Shown: positions 45,001 to 57,079 of the stretch, piece by piece
Layout: every line of letters starts with the position of its first letter
Numbering within the stretch: position 1 is the stretch's first letter
Source: Gordionus sp. m RMFG-2023
Taxonomy: Eukaryota; Nematomorpha; Gordioida; Chordodea; Parachordodidae
Assembly (NCBI RefSeq): GCF_954871325.1
Contig: NC_088776.1
Coordinates: 18,538,052 to 18,602,051, forward strand
Length of the DNA stretch: 64,000 nt
Reading direction: 5' to 3'
Position numbers and translations under genes: made by a program
Notes under the pieces: generated by a model
Told to the model about the DNA's origin: nothing
Seen by the model: the letters and a program-made list of their open reading frames with translations, nothing else
The model's database searches: none

Positions 45001-47419
45001 GCATTTTTTGGCCTCAAAGATTATTCTATTTTATCAAGATTTCTATACCAAAATACGACATCACAGTAACTTATCATGCGATCCTGATAAATCATTAGAA
45101 TAAAATGAGATTTTCTTAATATCCCCTCGCGTTTCAAGTGTAATCAACAATTCAGACTCAACTGGCAGAAGAAAATAAAAGCTTTTTAAAATAAATTTGT
45201 GACTAATAAATCCTTCATTTAATATAAATAAAAATGTAGAATAAAATATTTATTTTATAAAAATCCTCAATCGTAGATGCATCGATATTTAAGCGATTGG
45301 ACTGTCTAAAAACTACTATAGGTTTAAAAATTTCAATCCCAAACATATTAGCGATCTCCTCTACTTTCTTGTATGTTTCATGAAATTTTCCACATTATCT
45401 CTGATATTTGTTAATATTTCATTATTGCCCTTTGACCTATTCATAACCTCCCTTAAATCCAAATCAATTTTTTGTAGCATTTTGCTAAAATCATAATAAT
45501 TTAATAAAAAATATACACATTAAATTGACATTAAAAATGTGGCTTCGTAATAGCCTGCAAAAGATTTTCAGCATCTGCGGAATCCTTTACTTTCTTGATA
45601 TGTAGGATTCGAGCGCTGCAAAAATAACTTCATATAATTCGATGAAAAGTCTCACTGATCGTTGGCTTTCAATAAATAGTTGGGCAAAATCTTTTTAGTT
45701 TTTTTTTGATTATTGAATCAATATCATAAACGTTCGGTTAAAAGGCTGCCTCTTCTTGGGTGGTGTGAAAAACCGACGATATTGTTTCTATATTTATAAA
45801 TATATTAGAATTATAAAAAGATAACTATAATACATAATAAAATCGAATAAATTCCAATTAAATTAAAATATTTTTACGTAAACTGTTCCAGATGTCTCGA
45901 ATTTTGCATGCCTCATATATCATCAAATTTAGGCAATGTGAATTACAGCGAATATATAGAACTGTGCTATAAAGCTCTCTAATTCTTGACTGCACCCCTT
46001 TAACGTGACCAATCAGGGAACTCTATCATATCCTTCATTAAATCTAGGTCTTAAATGGATGCTAAAATTTTTTGGCTAACGTCTTTGATTTAGTGTCATA
46101 TAAGTCAATAAATTGAACAAAGTGTTCCTTCATTTTGAAATCACCTGATTCCATATCAATAAACCTTACTGCTATGGATAATTGCTCTATGTTACCAACA
46201 TCGAAGTCTCATCTGCCAAAATACTAAAAAATGGTGATGCTTTCACTTTTGAAGAAATTTCTTTCAATATGAACCTATTTGCATATGGCTATTATTTCAT
46301 TTTGAATACTTGGACTAAGGTAAGGTAGGTGGCATTTTTAGCAGCTTTATATAGTTATCATTATTATTACATAAAAGTTTCAACAATCCCTTGAAATTCC
46401 CTTCATTATGAGAAATTTATTTATGAATTAAAACCGTTATAAATAAAATTATTCGCAATAAGAAAAAAAAAGATTTCCTAAAAAATTCAAAAAATATTAT
46501 AAATTTTTTTTTCGGAGCCCCCCCCCCCCCTTGTCTATGCCACTGCTAGAAATTTTTTTAAAGAACAAGTTTTTATAACTTCTTATCAAATCCAATATTA
46601 TACAAAAAATTTATTAAATACTATAATTATTGCGATTTTTAATTTTCGTTGGAAATTTGCCAATTCATCAAAAATTTCGTTTGTCGTTGGAATCAAATCT
46701 CTGTGGATATTTAACAGAGCTAACCTATTTAACCAAGATTCGGAATATTTTATAAATAAGTTTACAACCTTCTCAAGTTGGAAAAGGTCCTTTCATTCGT
46801 ACATGTTATAATAGGCAAATATGCAAGAATGTAAAACAACTTCAAAATATTTGGAAATCGAGCCAAGATTTCCTTACATCGATTGAGTGCATCAATAACA
46901 TGCTTAGGTAAAATAGCCAAACGTAGTATAAATATTTATACCACACTTCGAATTCACTGATTAAATTGATTTCAGTAACAATATCATGGGAATAAAATTT
47001 TGCTAAATATTTAATTTTACCAATAGTGGCATCAGATAACAAAGAAGGGTCTTTAGGTAATAAAATTTGAAAGATTACTAAAGACTTGTTTTTTTATCTA
47101 CTAGCTGTAAAGATAAACTCTGATTGATATTAAAATTTTGATTGGGGGGGGGGGAGTTTTTATTAGCTTAAAATGATATTTATAAAAACAGTCAAATTTG
47201 CGATAGGGGATGAAATCCCCCCCCTCTCTAATTGGTTACACGCCTGCTTTCCTCAAAAAATACTTCCCTAGCCTCGAGATTTTGCTAATAGATATCTAAA
47301 TCCTTCAGCCATCTAGGAGCAAAATCATAAGGCTTTGCATAATATTTTTCTAGGTAAAGTACTAAGTTGGTCGTTTTTTAAATTCGGCTCGAGTGTTTAA
47401 CAACACTTCTGAGAAGTAA

Positions 47420-49860
47420 CCTCTGAAAATAGATATAATAGGTGTTAGTTAATCCTTCTTATATAGAGAGAGCTGACATCAAGCACTGTTGAAATCATTG
47501 GAAAATAGCTCAATCCACCAAAATATTAAATAACTTCCTAATTATATTTATTCTTAGTTTTAATATACACTAGAATATTTTTGTTCTTTAATCTATATTT
47601 CCAACATTAATTTTATTTAAATATAATTTAAATATCAAATTTTAAATTCCTAAAATTTTTTTTTAGGAAGTTCTTTTTCAAGACATTTATTTTATAGTGA
47701 ATATTACTCCCATTATATATATTTAATATTTTATCATTAATTTATATTTGATAATGTGTATTAGAAATTTTCGATATTTTATATTTACTAGTCCTTTTTA
47801 ACCTAGTCCAGAAAGATGGTCTAAATAAAATTCGTCCCATGACGGGGATCGAACTCTAACCATCAGAGCATCAAATAATATCAGAAATTTGCAAAAATTT
47901 GTTATACTTAAGACATTTAGTTACCTTTTTCACTAGCAACTAGCCTATTTTATTATTTGTTATAATAAAACGATCTTTTTATTTTACTAAAACAGATTAA
48001 TTTTTTTACTGATCAAATTATATTTTAAATTATCTTTCTTACCGATCAAAATATACTGAATCATTTTGTATTTAAAACTAATATTCTATTTGTTAAAAAT
48101 GGGGGAAAAAAATACTAAAAAAATTCCGAAAAATTCATAAAATATTGGAGGATTTAATTATTAACCATTTTAAATTTATATTCTCAATTTGATACTTTTA
48201 ATTCATATAAACATTTTAGAAATTTATTCTTGCATATGGAGTGTAGAAACATACTTGGTATTAATCTTACCTTAGCAAACAATCGTTCAAACTAGCCCTT
48301 GATTTTAAAAATTACTGTAATGTTTCAATTTTCACAACCTATCCATCTTATCTTAGCGTAATATTTTCCAAAGATGCCATAAGTTTAGAATGGATTGTAT
48401 TAAGCTGAAATATATATTAATTAACCATTACATATTAGATAACCAGACGAGTGGTAGGGTTCGGTCAAGTGCAGTCTTTTCTGACTAACGGGTCCAACTG
48501 TTCAGTCCTATCTGACATCACGATCCAATATCGGTCCAGCTGAAGACCATGGAAGATTAACCGATGGAAGTAATAAAACGTGTTAAAATAAATAATCACT
48601 TTAGCAAGCCTTTGTCGTAAAAAAGGAGATACCTTAGGCTTCTTCTTTTCTCATTCCTACTCTCCAATTCTTTAAAAAAGTATCGAGCTTCAAAATCAGT
48701 CTTATATTTAGAATTTAGATATATAAAAGTATTTTTCAAATTAATTAATTTACCACTAACTATTGTAATATATATAAATTTAATATTTAAGTTGATAATG
48801 ATATAATTCTATTAATATATTCTACTACTCTCTAATTGCAAGTTATTCCTTTGTATAATTTTTTATCATTTTAATATTAGATTTCTTGTTCTCTTACATC
48901 TCTATCTATGGGATGGGAATGGATATTTTTTTCGGTATTTCATCATAAATTTAATATGTTTCTAAATATAATAAATATGGCGTTATGTTAGTTATGTATG
49001 AGTGCAAGCTTGTTTTGTTAGCAAGCTTAGTGTTAGCTCTTTCCTGGTCTTCATCCTATTATGTTATAATTCAATAAGCAACAACATAAACAAATAAAGA
49101 AGAGAAGAGTAAAATAAAATGTTCTTTAACAGTTATTGTGTAACAAACAACAATACCCTTGACGAAATTCATACATAGAAACGTTAACTATTGTACAAAA
49201 CTTATATTAGATAGGATTGGAATGGGCTGGACCGACAGAACCAAACTGAACTGACAATCCCTCTGATCCCATCCGACTTACCGATCTATAGTCCTGTTTT
49301 GTCTTAGAAAAAAACCGTAGGGACAAGACTGGGCTGCAAACACTAGCTTAAGCTTTATAGTTAGTTAGTGCTTACAAAATTTTGGAAAATTTAATGATGA
49401 GGTTTAGTAAATCAATTTTTTGAAAAAATAAATCTTTTTTAAATATAGTGTTTTACTATTTTATAATATAAACAGAGAAGAACAAATAATATCTATAAAG
49501 ATCGTAAATCATAAGATTGAAAATATTTCTATTCTGGAAAAAGGATGCCCTAATGTATCCAGATATAATTGATTTTAGAATCATCAAAATCCGATAGCAT
49601 AGCCTATAACAAGGTTTATGTTTAGTAACTTTAATAAATTAATAAGTACTAATTAGGTATTAAATATTGGCACAACCCAAAAATCAGTGCTAGCATAAAT
49701 ATTAGAATTAGTAATTCCACTCCTTTCTTCACATAGTTTATGATATATTTACATATTTAAATCTCCCCACCCCAATGAAAAATCTTGTACACATCAGTCA
49801 ATATCCCTTTTTTTAAAAGATTGAATACCTAATATCAGCAACATTTTTGTTTTCTATATT
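47420..49860. other. AT-rich stretch, possible hAT-type fragment at 48440-49350
   Basis: Mostly AT-rich and non-coding. Near 48450-48540 and 49210-49350 there are clustered GGTCCA/GGACCG-type motifs; the second cluster ends GGGCTGCAAACACTAG, which looks like a hAT-type terminus. No matching left end or target duplication was found. Confidence 0.35.
47815..47895 (-). ncRNA. tRNA-like motif, possible SINE remnant
   Basis: The minus strand reads GCTCTGATGGTTAGAG, a D-arm-like A box, directly followed by GTTCGATCCCC, a T-arm-like B box. There is no room for an anticodon arm, so it is not a functional tRNA gene. A tRNA-derived repeat or degenerate tRNA pseudogene is more likely. Confidence 0.35.
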
Positions 49861-50071
49861 GAGTCTTAATTTTGAATATTTTAGAAAATTTTATAAATAA
49901 TTGTTAAAAACAATACATCTTTTCTACAGGGAAACATATTCAGTAAAATTGAATATATAATTTACTATAATTAAGAATTCAAACTTTTATCCTTGTCGAG
50001 TTCACCAATATTTTACTAGGTAAATTATCATTTTCCTTTCATTATTTATGGATTTTACCAGATATATGAAT

Positions 50072-52475
50072 TAGAGGATTGCATTGGGCGGGTTTTTGGA
50101 CCAAAAGTCCGCCCATCCAATGTTTTAAAAAAATTTTAACCCGTCCGCCCATTATTTATAAAATATTTTAACCCAAGCCCGCTTATAAAATTTAATTATG
50201 GCCATTCTTTTAATTTTTAAGCATCTAATAAAATATTTCAGCATTATACTTCTACAAAAAGTTTATGATTTAGGAAATTAATTAAAAAATATTCAATTTA
50301 AATTATGCCAATTTATTTGATTAAATAAAATATTTATGAAAAAGATATAAATATAAAATTGATATTATATGTAAAATTATAATGGATTTAGCATTGCTTG
50401 AAGGTTTTTAGAACAAAGAAGAACGTGTTTGAATTCAGAAAATGTCGATTCATTATTAGTTCAGAAGAAGCACTAGTTGCAGGAATTGCCACTATTTTTC
50501 TTGCTAACCTTGATAGCTTTGGCAAATCTCTTTATTGTCGTTTCCACCAAAGTAGGATATCCTTTTGAAATATACCCTCTTACTCAAGTGAGATCCGGAT
50601 GTCCCTTATATAATATATGTAAAACTCTTTTTTGAAGTGAGTACGGAATGATTAATTTGCCATTCCAAAATAAAATACCGTGCTATTTTTGTAATCGTTT
50701 TCATGCTATTCGGAATAAGTAACAGAACAAAATACTATACAGTTTTATAAATCGGACCTCGAGTTAATATTAGAAACAGGTGCATCTAACCAAGGATTTG
50801 GAGCTGTACTCATGCAAAAATATGATATAACGAATTTCCAACATCTTATACCTCAAGAACTTTACAAAGCTGAAAAGAATTATTCTACAATAGACAAAGA
50901 AGCAAAAGCAATAATAAATGGCGTAGAACAAATTCATAACTATTGTATGGGAAAATTTAAAATACGAATAGACCACAAACCTTTAATAAAGATATAAGGT
51001 AATAACAGAGATTTAAGCTCATTAACAAACCAAAGATTATTACATTGGGTTTATAAATTATCTGCATATGATTATGATATAATGTAAAAGAAGGCGTTAA
51101 TAATATAATTGCAGATGCTTTATCGAGAAATTCAATATGATAGATAATGTAAAGGTTGGCAGGGAGTAAAGCAAGATTAAGCAAAAAGATTTAAAACTTT
51201 TATTAAATAAATATATTTTATAAATATTACAACTAAAAAAATATAATAAATTTATTCTTTATATATACAAAAAATCTATTAAACAATTAAATGAAACTAG
51301 TAAGTTAAGTTAATATAAATGGTGTTAATTAAATGAATGTAACATATAAAAATTTGCGCTATATAACAACCATTATAATAAAATAATATGTTTAACAGAT
51401 AACAAGCGAAAAAACAGTGAAATATATATAAGAAATCTTACTTATGACACATTAACTTTATCAAGAAAAGAACTTAGAGAGGAAACCGCAAAAGATCCAA
51501 TTTTAAGAATTGTAAAAATATTAATAAATTATACAAATATACAAAATCACGCACCAGAATTACAAGCTTTTAGAATAAGGATAGATGAAATAGAAAATGA
51601 TGACGGTATTTTATTTTGGAATAGCAGATTAATCATCCGCATTCTCAAAAAAGAGTTTTACATATATTGCATACGGGACATCCGGGTATTACATGAATGA
51701 AATCCATTACGAGACATTATATATGGTGGGTCGAAAAACTAGTAAACAGCTTAGTGGATGTCAAAAACAATGCAGAGATATACCAAATGTTGCCGCAGGA
51801 AAATCCGCCATCACAACCCTGGAAAAGGGAAGAAGAAAAAGAAAATCGTAGGAAAACATGCCGACCAACTAAGTACAAGGGAACCAGTGGAAACCGAATC
51901 AATAAAGCTAGGAGTAAAACAGTAGAAACAATGGAACCAAGTCAAGAAGGAATTCACTGATATCCAACGAGGGAACGAATGCCAACAAAAAGATTAATAA
52001 ATGGTACAAATCACCAGAATTACGAGCTTTTAGAACAAGAATAGATGAAATAGAAAATAATGGGGTATTTTATTATGGAATGGCATATTAATCATACCGT
52101 ACTCACTTCAAAAAAGAGTTTTACATGTATTGCATCGGGACATCCGAGTATTACATCAATGAAATCCATTACGAGAATCATATGTGGTGGGAACAATTAG
52201 ATAAAGATATCGAAAAACTAGTAAAGTGTTCTTCACTCAATAACGATTGGTACAATAAAAAAGGAAATATTGTTATTGATCATTTAATTAATTATGATTT
52301 TTCTTTAGTTTGTTTTTGAAAAAAATTTCAAATTTCCTTAACCCGCCCGCCCATTGTTTCAAAATTATTTTAACCCGTCCACCCGCCTGCCCATTCTCGA
52401 AATTTTTTTTGCCCGCCCACTTAGATTGGCGGGCTTAGGCGGGCGGGCCGAAAGCCCGCCCAATGCAGACCTCTA
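50072..52475 (-). mobile_element. hAT element with GGGCGGGC ends, 8-bp target duplication
   Basis: TAGAGGATTGCATTGGGCGG at the left and the inverse of TAGAGGTCTGCATTGGGCGG at the right. ATATGAAT flanks both sides (50064-50071 and 52476-52483), and copy A of the host repeat has the empty site near 21600. Minus-strand coding at about 50390-50600 reads ARKIVAIPATSASSERTFSEF, the hAT dimerisation region. The rest of the interior is occupied by pieces of a Ty3 fossil. Confidence 0.85.
50645..52320 (+). mobile_element. Ty3 retroelement fossil, partial and rearranged
   Basis: Recognisable parts are an RNase H region (about 50770-51140) and integrase zinc-binding regions near 51640-51720 and again near 52100-52200. 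A further short piece near 50613-50690 is inverted relative to the others. It is a broken, partial copy with many breaks and no LTRs recognised. It is much older than the element at 25075-30839 and lies inside the hAT at 50072-52475. Confidence 0.7.
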
Positions 52476-52779
52476 ATATGAATATCATGATATCTTTTGT
52501 TTTACAGATAAATTTATTATTTTTATTTATTTCTTTATTAGCGTTCGTTTTATATTGTTTTTATCATAATTTATTAAAAATTATTCTAATTTGAAAGATT
52601 TTTTAATGATTACTACAATAAAATTATTAATGTTAAATATTCTATATATAATGTTATTGATTCATTTCTGTGTCTTACCATCGTATGGTAAGATTCAATG
52701 ATATTTTCAAGATAATTTTTAAACATTATTTTTATTCAATAAAAAGAGGCAATTTTAGGATTTTACTTTGAAGGGGTTG

Positions 52780-52992
52780 ATAGGCGTATCCAAGATTTTG
52801 CCAAAGGGGCGTGGCACTATTAAGTGCCTCCACCCCCATAATTTTTATTGAAGGCCTTTGGCTATGTTAAATAATTTTGGTTTTTACTTAAAAATTATTT
52901 TTTTTGGGTGGAGTTTTACTAGCTTAAAATGATATTTACGAGAACAGTCAAATTTAAGAAGGGGGGGGGATCTCCTCCTGGTTACGCCTATA
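52780..52992. mobile_element. Small non-autonomous element (ATAGGCGTA ends)
   Basis: ATAGGCGTATCCAAGATTTT at the left and the inverse of ATAGGCGTAACCAG at the right, with a G run inside the right end. Copy A retains a shortened version (ATAGCGTATCTAGGATTTT near 21888), so insertion seems to predate the split of the two repeat copies. Confidence 0.6.
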
Positions 52993-54368
52993 GAGGCGTC
53001 AAATATTTTTTTAAAAAAGGAATTAAATAAATAATGTTTAATATTCATAATTTTGACTTTGAGATAGATTTTAAATAAAGGTTTTTTTAAATTAAAATGA
53101 TTTTAGAAGATCAATTATATAAAAAAATTGTTGTAAAGTCATTTATTTCATTGTTTTTAAAAAAAACTTATTCTAAGTTTTATAATACGTAATCTCATTT
53201 ATTAATATAAAGTATTTAGGATGGAGAGGGGTCAGGTCGGTTAACCCCCTCCTCTTAAATACACCAATGAGAATATCCCAATGAGAATATCCGATCTTGC
53301 TCTTCTCAATAATGTCATCATGATTTTATAGATAGTATATATTATATATTAATAATAAGATGATAATTTAAGTTTAATTAAGTTAGGAATTCAATTTATA
53401 CCGGAATGCCCTGCTAGGCCTAAAACGCCCCGAAAAATATGGCATTCATTAAAAAAAGGGGATGTTATAAAAAAGATTAAAATCTGGCCCAAGTTGATCT
53501 AACAAAAATAGATTTAGATTATATAAATTAATCAATTGGAAAATTTTAGGAACAATTTCTGCTCATATTTTCAATTTGAAACAATTTGCAATGTATAGCT
53601 AAAATTAAAAATAAAAAAATTTTAAAAATTCGAAGGGTCAATTAAATGTGAAATATAATAACTGGGTTACCCTGCATTCATAGTTAGCACGAATTTGCTG
53701 CGAAGTATAGAAAATATGCTGTATTTTTGGCAAATTTTGTACGGCGAATTCGCGCTAATTATGAATTCAGGGGTTAGGCTAAAAAATACACTCCCCCTTC
53801 CCCCCCCCCCTAAAAAAAATCGTGGATCAAGCTAGATGATAAAAATTAAATTTGTCTATAACTTTCTAAAATAAATATTTTAAATATATTTATACTTAAA
53901 AATATATTTATCATTTTTATAGCAATTACAAAATTCTTTAAAAAAAGGTGTATATAACGTTTCTCATAATCATTAGCCTTATAACAAATATGGCGCTGCA
54001 TGATTGTAAAGGCAAATTATGAAATTTTATTACGCCTAACCAACGAGGGGCCCCCCATCGCAAATGTGTCTGCTTTCGCAAATATCAATTTAAGCTAATA
54101 AAAAATTTCCTCCTATACCCCCCCCCCCCCCCTTCCAAAATGTATGAAGTATAATACTATAAAGAATTTTAAAGAAAAATTATTAAAAGTGAATAACTTT
54201 TTAAAATAAATTTAGAAAAAACATTTTTATAAAAAAAGTGAAACCCAAAATTATTTTTATAAAAATATAATTTATCAAAGGACTTAAAGACTTTTAATAA
54301 AATTTATGAGGAAAACCACATCTAATAGTGCCTCCTCCATTTAACAAAATTGATACACCTATCGTAAG

Positions 54369-54590
54369 TAGTGTTGTTAAACGGCTCGTTTTGAACCGAT
54401 TTTTAAAAACGGCTAACTCAATATTTAATCCAGAAAAATATTCGCAAGCTTGAAGATTTTGCTCATAGAAGGAACAAAGGTCTAGACATATATTATAGAA
54501 ATCTCTAGACTTAGGCACTATTATTCTGGCTAAAATATTGAGTTAGCCGTTTTAAAAAATCGGCTCAAAATGAGCCGTTTAACAACACTA
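54369..54590. mobile_element. 222-bp palindromic hAT element (MITE)
   Basis: TAGTGTTGTTAAACGGCTCG at the left, inverse at the right, perfect duplication ATCGTAAG (54361-54368 and 54591-54598). Close relative of 44177-44399; the arms match, the short centre differs. Confidence 0.92.
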
Positions 54591-55444
54591 ATCGTAAGAT
54601 ATATATAATGTAAATATAAAGCACCTATTATTAAATAACTCCATTCAAGTCGACTTAATACACTCCTCTAAAGTTATAGCCGATAAAATGCTTAAACCTT
54701 ACCAAAAAATAAAAAATATTTGCTTACGTCTAATGGCTCAGCTGATTTTTTTTCGCCCGCATCTAGAGACTCCACCCAAAATAGAAAATTTTGTATAAGC
54801 ATGCCAAAATTTAGAAAGCACTAAAAGTTGACTTGTCTAAAATTTATGACTGTTTCAAATTATAATAAAAAGATAGAATTATAACTTTTAAAACAAAAAA
54901 AATTCTTTTATTTTTAGATCTATTCTTTAGCACGATCAATATTTAAATCTTATGAATTTTACTAAACTTCGAAAAAATATATAGGAAGCGCCTCCCTTTG
55001 CCAGTTTAAGCATAAAGATTACTTTTTTGATTTCCCTTCTGGTTATGAAGACATCAAACAGGAGTCGTATTCTTTATCGATAAGTTTGATTTAATTTTTA
55101 TAATTTTATAACACAAATCCAGGGCCGTTGCTGAGGTTAAGATTTGAAAAGTATTTAAATTCTAAAGTTAAAGATCCCTGATTTCATTTCTTTTTAGTTA
55201 TTAAGGTGGTTTGGCAGAACTAGGGTTACCATCTATAAAAAAAATCGTAATGGTGTGTACATGCCCCCCCCCCCCACTTCCCACCCATTAATATTATATA
55301 ATGTATAATTCTACATTGAAATTCAAATTTTTATAATAATAGTATGTTGTTTAGAAACACATTTTTTTTACTAGATATATTTTAATAAATTAGCAATTAA
55401 TTATACTTATTCAATCAAGGTCATAAATAGGTAAAATTGGTTCC

Positions 55445-55700
55445 ATGCCAATTTAGCGAAACTTTTATAGCAAAAGACTTTTTCGTGAAACTTTTATCGC
55501 GAATGTTGTTTATCGGGATTAAACTTTTATCGCAAATCCACATTAGCGAATACTATTCTGCGAAGGCAATATCGCTAAGGCAATATCGCGAAACCCAACC
55601 CACGAAGACAATATAGTAAAAACTCTTTTGCCATACAAATATCGCGAAAGATATTATAGAAAGGTCAATATCGCGATAATTGCTAATAGTGACATTTATT
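55445..55700 (+). repeat. Degenerate TATCGCGA-type repeats
   Basis: About a dozen loosely spaced variants of AATATCGCGAAA and TTTTATCGCGAA in 250 bp. TATCGCGATA is self-complementary. No partner array in inverted orientation was found nearby. It may be a decayed arm of a fold-back element. Confidence 0.6.
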
Positions 55701-55917
55701 TTTGAAACATTCATTTCTATGATCATATTAATTGAATAATATTTTTAAAAAAATAGGTACGGGATTGATTGAATGATGGAGTTTTTAATTGTGAAATTTA
55801 TTCTTGGAATAAAAAAGTTTTCTATCCTAACCTATGCTATTCCTCGTCGTCTTATGAATTGCAACAAAGAACTCAGGCGTTATTAATATATTAATCATTG
55901 AGTTAAATAGTTAAACC

Positions 55918-57079
55918 ATAGGCGTAGCCAGGATTTTCATAAGGAGGGGGGAAATCAAAAAAATACTGGGGGCTTTGCCCCCAGACCGCCTTTTGGGCGG
56001 GCCTTCGGCCCGCTTTTCCCCGGCCTTCGGCCGGGTTACTTTAACCTATATATAGTCATAAAATATTTTTACAAATTTTAATAAAAAAAATAAGCCTGGA
56101 ACAAATATGAAATATATTTTTATTAGTTTATATAAAATAAAAATATAATAAATTACTTGTATTGTATATACCTTAATATAAAAGCATGGTAATAATTTAT
56201 TCCAAACAATTATAAGAAATTTTTTTATAATAAGTAAGTAGACATATAGTTTATTTTACCCTATTATATAGAATTTGTTATAAAATACTGGGTAAAATTC
56301 CAATTTTACAGACATATTTGACAGTTAGAGAATATATTACAGTTAATAATCTGACAAAATTTACTACTCAATGCTCTTAATATTAAATATAGCAACAATA
56401 TGCATACAATTATTTAACGCCATCTATTTTATTTAAGTATATATAAATTTAATCTTCATATTATTCATCCCACAATGTCTTTAAAATATATTTTCTGATG
56501 TCCTTATCAATATTTTATAGTTTTCTGTTAAATATATAATTCGCTATATTGGTAAAATTGATTGTCATTTGATAATTAGATATATTGTAAATCGACGACA
56601 TATAATATTCCACTGTTTATATTGTGCTTTAATATTTTTTTAATTTATGATTTAATTTTATCAATAGTTTTATAATTATATTTTACTTTTATTGAGATAA
56701 ATAAATTAAAATTACTCACTTTATAAAAAATTATATTTGATATATTATATTATTTAGTAATTTTATAGATCTATTATTAATAATTATAATACATTTCACT
56801 TCTGTCTTAAGAATTATCCTTGGCCTATATTCCATTTATTAAAAAACATTTTTGGTTCATTTTATATATTTATAAATTTATTTTCTCAAAAATCTATAAA
56901 TTATGATGAATAGTTTTATAAAAAAATATCAACTTTTACATTATTTCTTTTAAATTATTATTTAAGATATATGCATACATATATGAGGGTCAGGGAGTGG
57001 GGAGAGGACTAAGGGGGATATTTTTTATTAGCTATAAATGATATTTACAAAAAGTGATAAACCCCTGGCTACGCCTATG
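55918..57079. mobile_element. Non-autonomous hAT with GC-rich hairpins
   Basis: ATAGGCGTAGCCAGGATTTT at the left and the inverse (CCTGGCTACGCCTAT) at the right. GTTAAACC follows the right end and precedes the left end, so the duplication is 7-8 bp. Near the left end (55968-56036) four GC hairpins follow one another. The rest is AT-rich and non-coding. Confidence 0.8.

Larger units (their letters stand above)
42359..46545 (-). mobile_element. hAT element (CAGTGGCGTAGCC ends), second layer, decayed
   Basis: CAGTGGCGTAGCCAAG at 42359 and the inverse of CAGTGGCATAGACAAG at 46545, flanked by CTAGAAAA and CTAGAAAT (one mismatch). Minus-strand pieces around 45950-46340 read LSPSIQNEIIAIC, EQLSIAVRFIDMES and MKEHFVQFIDLYDT. 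These are the middle motifs of DUF4371-type hAT transposases. Frames are broken. A GGGGGCTTCGCCCCC hairpin is near the left end (42423-42440). It contains the elements at 42504 and 44177. Confidence 0.75.
41930..47246 (-). mobile_element. hAT element (CAGAGGCGTATCC ends), nested outer layer
   Basis: Left end CAGAGGCGTATCCAGGATTT, right end the inverse of CAGGCGTGTAACC. CTTTCCTC flanks both sides exactly (41922-41929 and 47247-47254). Minus-strand coding near 46590-47100 includes a hAT-type C-terminus (LLNIHRDLIPT-like, then NEIFDELANFQRKLKI) and the 66-codon stretch at 46842-47042. G runs lie near both ends. Another hAT (42359-46545) sits inside it. The coding region is broken. Confidence 0.8.
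41868..47408. mobile_element. Palindromic small hAT element, split by a large insertion
   Basis: The left part (41868-41921) reads TAATGTTGTTAAACAC, then TTTGAGCCGATTTTTTAAAACGGCTAACT. The right part (47255-47408) ends TTCGGCTCGAG and GTTTAACAACACTT. Together they match the intact copies at 44177-44399 and 54369-54590. It is interrupted by the element at 41930-47246. Its termini differ from the others and no target duplication is seen, consistent with being the oldest layer here. Confidence 0.7.
49870..55440 (+). repeat. Interspersed repeat, copy B, with insertions
   Basis: Colinear with copy A (21360-24440). It is longer because of the hAT at 50072-52475, the small element at 52780-52992 and the palindromic element at 54369-54590. 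Confidence 0.75.

Noticed and set aside
47815-47895. Functional tRNA gene
   Set aside because: There is no anticodon arm between the D-like and T-like arms, and no acceptor stem pairing was seen.
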